Assembly (NCBI RefSeq): GCF_019720915.1 | Contig: NZ_JAHKSI010000002.1 | Span: 1-64,000, forward strand | Direction of reading: 5' to 3' | Length of the DNA: 64,000 nucleotides | From: Alkalihalobacillus sp. TS-13 | GTDB taxonomy: Bacteria; Bacillota; Bacilli; Bacillales; Fictibacillaceae | In this document: piece after piece, positions 58,747-64,000 of the stretch | Position numbering within the stretch: position 1 is the stretch's first letter | How the letters are laid out: each line of letters starts with the position of its first letter | Program-made: the position numbers and the translations under genes | The notes under the pieces: generated by a model | Told to the model about the DNA's origin: nothing | The model's input: only the letters and a program-made list of their open reading frames with translations | The model's database searches: none

Positions 58747-60093
58747 TTAAGTTAAATCATGAATGACTTCTTCAATTACATCTAGTGCTTCGCTCAGCTG
58801 ATCATCGGTGATCACAAGCGGGCTCAGGGTACGGATGACATTGCCGTATAACCCTGCTCCTAGAAGGATGACACCTCTGCGATTGCATTCTGCGACGATT
58901 TTACCTGTAAGTTCTTTGTCGGGCTCCATCGTATTTTGATCCTTGACGATTTCCATCGCACACATCGCCCCGACGCCTCGTATATCGCCAATGATGCCAT
59001 ACGTTTCCTGCAGGCTCTGAAAGCGCTCTGTAATCATGTCTCCGATGTGATTCGCCCTTTCAACCAAACCATCTTCCTGTAAGGACTTGATTACCTCTAA
59101 AGCTGCCACACATCCTAATGGACTTCCGCCATACGTGCCTCCGATTTCACCAGGGTTTGGGGCTTCCATCACTTCTGCTCTTCCGGTAACAGCGCTGATC
59201 GGCATTCCTGCTGCGATCGATTTTGACATGGTTATCAAATCAGGATCGATATCAAAGTGTTCAGAGGCGAACATCTTCCCAGTCCTTCCGAAGCCTGTCT
59301 GTACTTCGTCGGCGATGAACAGGATTCCATGCTCCCCGCAAATCTCCCGTACTTTTTGCACAAAGTTCTTGGATGGAACGATAAATCCGCCTTCCCCCTG
59401 GATCGGTTCCATGATGAATGCTGCAATGTCTTCTGGCGGCACTTCACCTAAGAAAAAGTCGTTGATCTGCTTCAAGTACAGCTCATCCAACTCTTCATCC
59501 ATCATACCTTGAGGCTTGCGGTAATAATAAGGATGGCGAAGCTTGTACGTATCCGTAGCGAATGGACCGAAGCCGTTTTTGTATGGTTTCACTTTGCTGG
59601 TCAGTGACATTGTCAGCAAGGTCCGGCCGTGGTAGCCTCGATCGAACGACACGATCGCACGCCTTCCCGTATATTTACGGGCGATTTTCACCGCGTTTTC
59701 GACGGCTTCAGCACCTGAATTCAGGAAAAAGGTTTTCTTTGCGTGGTTTCCTGGTGTAAGTTCGTTCAGTTTTTCCGCAAGCTCGATATATGGCTCGTAC
59801 ATCATGACGTGAAAACATGGATGAATATATTTCTCGACCTGTTCCTGTATCGCTTTTACGACATTTGGTGGACAATGACCAGCATTCAAAGACCCAATCG
59901 CTCCGGCCAAATCAATCAACGTGTTGCCATCGATATCAGTGATCAGTGCTCCTTCCGCATGCTTTATAAAAGCAGGAGATGTGTTGAACGGCCCCCGAGG
60001 AACACTTTCTTCTTTCCTCTTTATCAATTCTTGGGATTTGGGCCCAGGTAAAGGTGTCTTCAAGTTGATATACTTTTTTGTTGCCGCTTTCAT
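58747..60093 (-). CDS. gabT: 4-aminobutyrate (GABA)-type aminotransferase
   Basis: Class III aminotransferases transfer the omega-amino group of GABA to 2-oxoglutarate, giving succinic semialdehyde. The 448-residue product has NSGAEAVENAVKIARKYTGR, FDRGYHGRTLLTMSLTSK, IMEPIQGEGGFIVPSKNFVQ, DEVQTGFGRTGKMFASEH and the PLP Lys in ITMSKSIAAGMPISAVTGRA. I chose ATG 60093, eight bases after GGAGAAGGAG; a start at 60123 would leave the RBS within the coding region. A sigma-54 promoter lies about 40 bases upstream. GABA is the likely substrate by similarity, but 5-aminovalerate or beta-alanine cannot be excluded. Confidence 0.9.
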   Translation of the reverse strand: MKAATKKYINLKTPLPGPKSQELIKRKEESVPRGPFNTSPAFIKHAEGALITDIDGNTLIDLAGAIGSLNAGHCPPNVVKAIQEQVEKYIHPCFHVMMYEPYIELAEKLNELTPGNHAKKTFFLNSGAEAVENAVKIARKYTGRRAIVSFDRGYHGRTLLTMSLTSKVKPYKNGFGPFATDTYKLRHPYYYRKPQGMMDEELDELYLKQINDFFLGEVPPEDIAAFIMEPIQGEGGFIVPSKNFVQKVREICGEHGILFIADEVQTGFGRTGKMFASEHFDIDPDLITMSKSIAAGMPISAVTGRAEVMEAPNPGEIGGTYGGSPLGCVAALEVIKSLQEDGLVERANHIGDMITERFQSLQETYGIIGDIRGVGAMCAMEIVKDQNTMEPDKELTGKIVAECNRRGVILLGAGLYGNVIRTLSPLVITDDQLSEALDVIEEVIHDLT

Positions 60094-60128
60094 AAATGCA
60101 TCACTCCTTCTCCGTTTACCCAAAACAA

Positions 60129-60146
60129 ATGCAAGAAGTGTGCCAA
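60129..60146 (-). promoter_or_regulatory. Sigma-54 promoter of the aminotransferase-dehydrogenase operon
   Basis: The minus strand reads TTGGCACACTTCTTGCAT, an excellent match to TGGCACR-N4-TTGCW with GG and GC ten bases apart. The expected start of transcription is near 60118, about 25 bases before the ATG. Confidence 0.88.
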
Positions 60147-60254
60147 AATTTTAAAAATTAACCGATGAAGAGGATTTGATAAAAATTTCATATCGTTGGA
60201 TGTTTCATATCCAGCTGAATGCTATTTTCACATTTTCCTGTGTGAATAGAAAAA

Positions 60255-60276
60255 GAAGCAGCGTCTCCACTGCTTC
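60255..60276 (-). terminator. Terminator after the pentapeptide-repeat gene
   Basis: GAAGCAG (60255-60261) and CTGCTTC (60270-60276) form a 7-bp stem with an 8-base loop, just past the stop on the minus strand; on that strand it is followed by TTTTTC. Confidence 0.7.
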
Positions 60277-60283
60277 TCCGGAT

Positions 60284-61090
60284 TTATTTCAACCAGTGAA
60301 TTGGTCTCTCTAAATAGTTTGGTATTTTAGTATGTTGATCACCTTTTGCTGAATTGATTTGAGATTGTGTAAGAAAAAGGGCGTCTTTCAGGTTAGCTCC
60401 GCTTAGGTTTGCTTCCCTAAGGTCAGCCCCGACAAAGTCAGCTTTCCGAAAATCACACTGGCTTAAATCAGCTGCGATCATCAGTTTTCCCCGAAAATCC
60501 GCTCCTTTAAAGTCTAACCCTTTTAAATTGGCGCCAATATATTCTATTTTCTTTACCCTATTCTTTTTCCCAGCATTACTATCTTTTCTATACTGTTCAC
60601 TCGTTTTGATTAATAGAGCGTTAACCTTTCCTCGATGATCCGTTACATCTATTTTCAAGATTTCTTCTGGGTGTTTTTCCGTTAGTTCAACCGTTTCATC
60701 GTATAACTTTTGAAGGCTCGCTTGAAAAGATTCGGTTTCCTTTAATGTCAACGCCTGGCTGAGATACCAGAGCATTTCATAAAATTGTTGTACAAGAGGA
60801 AACACCGCAAACATTTCTTCAGCATGTCCGTGATCGCCACGCCAGTCTTTCCCCTCAAAAATGTTTTGGGAAACATGCTGACCAGCACCGAAACACTCAT
60901 AGGATACGCAGCCCTGAAAGCCTTTCTCCCTCAATTGGTCATGGATTGAACATAGACTATTTGAACATAGATTTCGGCATGGGTCACCGCCACCTTTGTC
61001 AAAAGGAAAGTCAGCTGATTTTCCATAGGGCAAAGCTACACAGCACAACGCAAAGCAATTTTCACAATCTGACTTTAGATCATTCAACAT
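60284..61090 (-). CDS. Cys-rich pentapeptide-repeat protein
   Basis: The C-terminal part (about residues 185-245) has pentapeptide repeats of A(D/N)LxX type: ANLKGLDFKGADFRGKL, AADLSQCDFRKADFVGADLR and EANLSGANLKDALF, which form a right-handed beta-helix. The N-terminal 70 residues hold about ten Cys in CENCFALCCVAL, CRNLCSNSLCSIHDQ and GCVSYECFGAGQ, resembling a YkgJ-like metal- or cluster-binding site. The middle is helical. The 268-residue length is complete. It is a single gene with its own terminator. Some pentapeptide proteins mimic DNA and protect gyrase, but the Cys domain here suggests something different. Confidence 0.83.
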   Translation of the reverse strand: MLNDLKSDCENCFALCCVALPYGKSADFPFDKGGGDPCRNLCSNSLCSIHDQLREKGFQGCVSYECFGAGQHVSQNIFEGKDWRGDHGHAEEMFAVFPLVQQFYEMLWYLSQALTLKETESFQASLQKLYDETVELTEKHPEEILKIDVTDHRGKVNALLIKTSEQYRKDSNAGKKNRVKKIEYIGANLKGLDFKGADFRGKLMIAADLSQCDFRKADFVGADLREANLSGANLKDALFLTQSQINSAKGDQHTKIPNYLERPIHWLK

Positions 61091-61524
61091 TTTTAAACAC
61101 GTCCTATAATTACATTGTACTCGGATTACGTTTTTTCCATTTTAATTTCATATAAATCCATAAGTCTTTTATGAAGCTCCATCCATTATGATCTAAAGTG
61201 AACATAACAACAATCCTACTTAACAAAACAGCGATTAATGATTTCTTTCCATTCTTCAAATTAATCACTCCTAATTAAGTGTGATATGCCATTTAACTCT
61301 TCACTTGCTTTATTCCAATTATTTCAAAACAAGGAATCTATCTCAATAAGTGATTTCTCATAAATTTAAATTAAACGGGCTCGATCAAGAAAACTACCCC
61401 TTACCTTATTGAATGCATGCTTTCTTAGCATGATTAAGAAACCAAAAAAAGTGTGTACAAAAGGTGAAAAGTATTTGACAAATTTGTGAATGAGGATGAA
61501 TAATAGAGGAAAGGGGTTGAGAAC
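61091..61524. other. Gap without recognisable genes
   Basis: No protein family, hairpin repeat or terminator is visible. The sequence is AT-rich and contains the divergent upstream regions of the pentapeptide-repeat gene and the small membrane protein gene. Confidence 0.5.
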
Positions 61525-61794
61525 ATGCAATCACGAACAAAACTATTGAACGCTACAAAGTTTGTTGGCGGATCAGTACTTTCCATAGGTGTTATGATGT
61601 TTTTATTCGGTTTTCTTGTAAACGGTTCCAGTCTTTTGATTTCGATTGGCATCGGAACCATCACTGGTTCTGTTTTTATCTTCCTGATCGGATTGTTTTT
61701 TGCAGCAACGGAGGAAATGCTTGCGAAAAGTTATAAAGGAATTCCGTCAAATCCACTTCAAACGGAAGAAAACACGCCTTTTGGCAAGTTTTAA
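61525..61794 (+). CDS. Small two-helix membrane protein of unknown function
   Basis: The 89-residue product has two hydrophobic segments (FVGGSVLSIGVMMFLFGFLV and SIGIGTITGSVFIFLIGLFF) and a polar C-terminal tail. ATG 61525 has AAAGGGG upstream. It is monocistronic. I do not recognise the family. It is convergent with the qox operon, with a four-unit repeat element between the two. Confidence 0.65.
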   Translation: MQSRTKLLNATKFVGGSVLSIGVMMFLFGFLVNGSSLLISIGIGTITGSVFIFLIGLFFAATEEMLAKSYKGIPSNPLQTEENTPFGKF

Positions 61795-61899
61795 GCCGAT
61801 TAAAATGTTTACATATGAACGTTAAAATTTGCAGCATAACGACCTGTTGCAAATTTTTTATTTATTCTAGAAAGTTAGCTGAAACAATTTCGGATAGAC

Positions 61900-62092
61900 C
61901 CTTAGCGGACACAGGAGACCTTATTTTCCAAAATATCGTCCCTTTATAAAAATAACGGACACCAGAGTTCTTATTTCGTTAAATTCTTAGTGAATCAGCT
62001 CTTTTGTTCACAAATAACGGCCCTGGTGTCCGCTAAATTCTGAAACTCCGCCTTAAGTGACCAAATAACGGCTCTGGTGTCCGTTACGATTT
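61900..62092. repeat. Four-unit REP-like element B (two forward, two reverse)
   Basis: Forward units (TAGCGGACACAGGAGACCTT and TAACGGACACCAGAGTTCTT) start at 61903 and 61953. Reverse units (CAAATAACGGCCCTGGTGTC and CAAATAACGGCTCTGGTGTC) start at 62011 and 62062. Start-to-start distances are 50, 58 and 51, nearly the same as in element A at 48242. The spacer sequences differ between the two elements. Confidence 0.8.
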
Positions 62093-62116
62093 CAGGAAAA
62101 TCTATGTAAACTAAAA

Positions 62117-62158
62117 AAGGCCGACCCAAACCTTGAGGATATCAAAGTTCTGGGTCAG
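62117..62158 (-). terminator. Terminator of the qox operon
   Basis: GGCCGACCCA and TGGGTCAGCC, with an inner TTGA/TCAA pair, form a long stem just past the QoxD stop on the minus strand. Confidence 0.65.
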
Positions 62159-62191
62159 CCCCTTGCTTTTATATTATACTTTCTTCTTCAC

Positions 62192-62476
62192 TTATCCCAT
62201 ATCCCAGACCAATGCGAGCAGTGTACCAAAGATCGTAACAAGAGCGATGATGACGCCGTAGTATACGTTGGTATAAATGGCACCTTTGTCTTCGGTTTCG
62301 CCTGCGTGCATGAACACGACAAGCTGAAGGCCTGCTTGAATGAAAGCAGTGATGAGAAGGACAGTCATCCCTACTGCAAACGACATGTCAAAGAAATATA
62401 CCCCTAAAGCAACTGCAGTCAGGACCAGGGAAAAGACAAATCCCATAACCTGTTTGAGAGGAAATAATTCGCTCAT
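62192..62476 (-). CDS. qoxD: Cytochrome aa3 quinol oxidase subunit IV
   Basis: The 94-residue protein starts MSELFPLKQVMGFVFSLVLT and has three hydrophobic segments, including FIQAGLQLVVFMHAGETEDK, the CyoD/QoxD signature. Subunit IV aids assembly of the oxidase, which takes electrons from menaquinol and reduces O2. The gene overlaps or abuts qoxC with one base between, so it belongs to the same operon (qoxB-C-D order). Confidence 0.9.
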   Translation of the reverse strand: MSELFPLKQVMGFVFSLVLTAVALGVYFFDMSFAVGMTVLLITAFIQAGLQLVVFMHAGETEDKGAIYTNVYYGVIIALVTIFGTLLALVWDMG

Positions 62477-62477
62477 A

Positions 62478-63074
62478 TTACATCATTCCTTTCAGATAGA
62501 TGAAGCTGAAGATAAAGATCCAAACGACATCTAGGAAATGCCAGTAAAGTGAGAAAATAAAGGATTTATTCCCCGTTTCAGGAGTCAAACCGTCCCTTTT
62601 CACCTGAATGAGGATGTAAAGCCCCCAGAAAAGCCCAAGCGTCACGTGTGCCCCGTGTGTTCCCAATGTGGTCAACAGGATCGAGGTGAACGCACTCGTT
62701 TGTATTCCTGCCCCTTCATGCACATATGTGACGAATTCAAAGATTTCAACGCCTAAAAATGCTAGCCCCAGCAATAACGTGACGATGAAGAACCCCATCA
62801 TCGCTTTTTTTCTGCCAAGACGCATCGCATGGATACCTAGTCCAATCGTAAAACTACTTGTCAAAAGTAAGATCGTCTCGAATAACACAGGCGTGATATG
62901 GAAGATCTCTGCTCCGGTCGGACCGCTTCCAGTACGGTCATAGAGTGTAAAATAGGATGCGAAAAGTGTCGCAAAAAGCATGATTTCCGCACCTAGGAAA
63001 ATCCAAAACCCCAAAATCTTCAAACGATTTTCTTCTGTGCTATATTCTAACGGCAGCGAGTGATCAATCTTCAT
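62478..63074 (-). CDS. qoxC: Cytochrome aa3 quinol oxidase subunit III
   Basis: The 198-residue product has five membrane helices and the subunit III pattern: LKILGFWIFLGAEIMLFATL, YVHEGAGIQTSAFTSILLTT, LGTHGAHVTLGLFWGLYIL and LYWHFLDVVWIFIFSFIYL. The last segment with W-H-F-x-D-V-V-W is diagnostic. Subunit III stabilises the oxidase. It starts three bases past the qoxB stop. Confidence 0.93.
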   Translation of the reverse strand: MKIDHSLPLEYSTEENRLKILGFWIFLGAEIMLFATLFASYFTLYDRTGSGPTGAEIFHITPVLFETILLLTSSFTIGLGIHAMRLGRKKAMMGFFIVTLLLGLAFLGVEIFEFVTYVHEGAGIQTSAFTSILLTTLGTHGAHVTLGLFWGLYILIQVKRDGLTPETGNKSFIFSLYWHFLDVVWIFIFSFIYLKGMM

Positions 63075-63076
63075 TT

Positions 63077-64000
63077 TTAAGCACCTCGCATTTCTGATTC
63101 TGTGTCTTCAATCTCTTTCACAGAAATATAATGTCCGTGATCTTTCTCAAAAGAGCGCAAGGTCATACATATAAAGATTCCGATTGTAGTGATGATCGCC
63201 GGAATCCATAAGCTGAATACGAGCGAGAAGCCCCATGCAAAGAAAATACAGCTCATGATAAACGGTACACCACTGTTGTTCGGCATGTGGATTTTTTCAT
63301 AATCCCCTTTAAACAACACATGACCCTTTTTCTTGACGTCCCATAATGCCTCACTTGATGCCACTTCCGGTGTGATCGCAAAGTTATATTCAGGCACCGG
63401 TGTGTGAGTTGCCCACTCTAACGTACGTGCATCCCATGGATCTGCACTGATGTCTCTTGAAGCATAGCGTACACTGTAGTAGATGTTGTAAACGATCAGT
63501 ACAAAGCCGACTGCCATGATCGCCGCTCCAACAAATGAGACCATATTCAAAGGACCAAAACCTGTTGATTCAGAATAGGTGTACATACGTCGTGCCTGAC
63601 CATCCAAACCTGTCACATACATCGGCATGAAGGCGAGCAGGAAACCGATCGAAAGCAACCATGCGGTCCACTTTCCGATTTTCTCATTCAACATGAAACC
63701 GAACATTTTCGGCCAGTAGAACGTCAGACCAGCAAGCATCGCAAACACGACACCTGGAATGATCACATTATGGAAGTGAGCGACCAGGAACATCGTATTA
63801 TGATATTGATAGTCTGCAGCCGACATCGCCAACATGACCCCTGTCACCCCACCCAGTGTGAAGAGAGGAATGAAAAGGATGGAATAGAGCATTGGCGTCG
63901 TAAACTCGATTTTTCCTTTCCATAATGTCAGCAGCCAGTTGAATATCTTGACTCCCGTCGGAACCGCAATCGCCATCGTCGTGATGGAGAAAATGCTGTT
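63077..64000 (-). CDS. qoxB: Cytochrome aa3 quinol oxidase subunit I, 3' part (runs off the window)
   Basis: Subunit I carries the haem-copper centre where O2 is reduced and protons are pumped. The visible 308 or so C-terminal residues start in NSIFSITTMAIAVPTGVKIF, include HNTMFLVAHFHNVIIPG with the two adjacent His haem ligands, and end EIEDTESEMRGA. The long C-terminal extension (about residues 200-299) is typical of QoxB. The N-terminus lies beyond 64000, so start and promoter cannot be seen. Confidence 0.92.
   Translation of the reverse strand, partial: NSIFSITTMAIAVPTGVKIFNWLLTLWKGKIEFTTPMLYSILFIPLFTLGGVTGVMLAMSAADYQYHNTMFLVAHFHNVIIPGVVFAMLAGLTFYWPKMFGFMLNEKIGKWTAWLLSIGFLLAFMPMYVTGLDGQARRMYTYSESTGFGPLNMVSFVGAAIMAVGFVLIVYNIYYSVRYASRDISADPWDARTLEWATHTPVPEYNFAITPEVASSEALWDVKKKGHVLFKGDYEKIHMPNNSGVPFIMSCIFFAWGFSLVFSLWIPAIITTIGIFICMTLRSFEKDHGHYISVKEIEDTESEMRGA

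Overview
The window comes from a low-GC, endospore-forming member of the Bacillaceae; the genus cannot be fixed from sequence alone. Evidence is a complete gerA-type spore germination operon, a KinB-like sensor kinase, KtrAB potassium uptake, an aa3-type quinol oxidase (qox) operon, strong AGGAGG-type ribosome binding sites and frequent TTG/GTG starts. No rRNA, tRNA, CRISPR array, integrase or transposase was recognised.

From 1 to about 46.6 kb is an accessory region. It holds mostly single-gene units: five DinB-family proteins, four VOC proteins, two RibD/DHFR-like reductases, GNAT acetyltransferases, MATE, EamA and ABC exporters, a class D beta-lactamase, two MocR-type regulators, AraC, LysR, MerR and WYL regulators, two sulfotransferases, the ger operon and ktrAB. 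At least a dozen genes here are broken: a MATE gene with one in-frame stop, GNAT, UPF0158, GrpB, YjdJ and UvrA-like genes with frameshifts, and fragments of a methyltransferase, an SDR, alpha/beta-hydrolases, an ArsR regulator and a DUF2325 protein. A family of about 17 short hairpin repeats with the tail GCCC-GATTGYGGAATAA lies mainly just beyond the 3' ends of minus-strand genes in this region and was not seen beyond 46.1 kb.

From 46.7 to 60.2 kb is a coherent catabolic island on the minus strand. A sigma-54 promoter drives a GABA-type aminotransferase and an aldehyde dehydrogenase. A second sigma-54 promoter drives PxpB/KipI-like and PxpC/KipA-like subunits, a biotin carrier protein, a biotin carboxylase and a PxpA/LamB-YcsF protein. 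These are followed by a sigma-54-dependent activator (CBS-PAS-PAS-AAA+-HTH), a second PxpB-PxpC pair and an NCS1-type permease. My reading is uptake and ATP/biotin-dependent opening of a lactam or cyclic amide to an omega-amino acid, then transamination and oxidation to a dicarboxylate. 2-Pyrrolidone to GABA to succinate would fit; the substrate is inferred.

The right end carries a Cys-rich pentapeptide-repeat protein, a small membrane protein and the 3' part of the qox operon, which runs off the window. Two approximately 185-bp elements (48.24 and 61.90 kb) each hold four copies of a roughly 25-bp unit, two forward then two reverse. The start-to-start spacing is nearly the same in both (51-58-51 and 50-58-51) although the spacer sequences differ. 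These elements and the 3'-end hairpin family are the least explained structures in the window.
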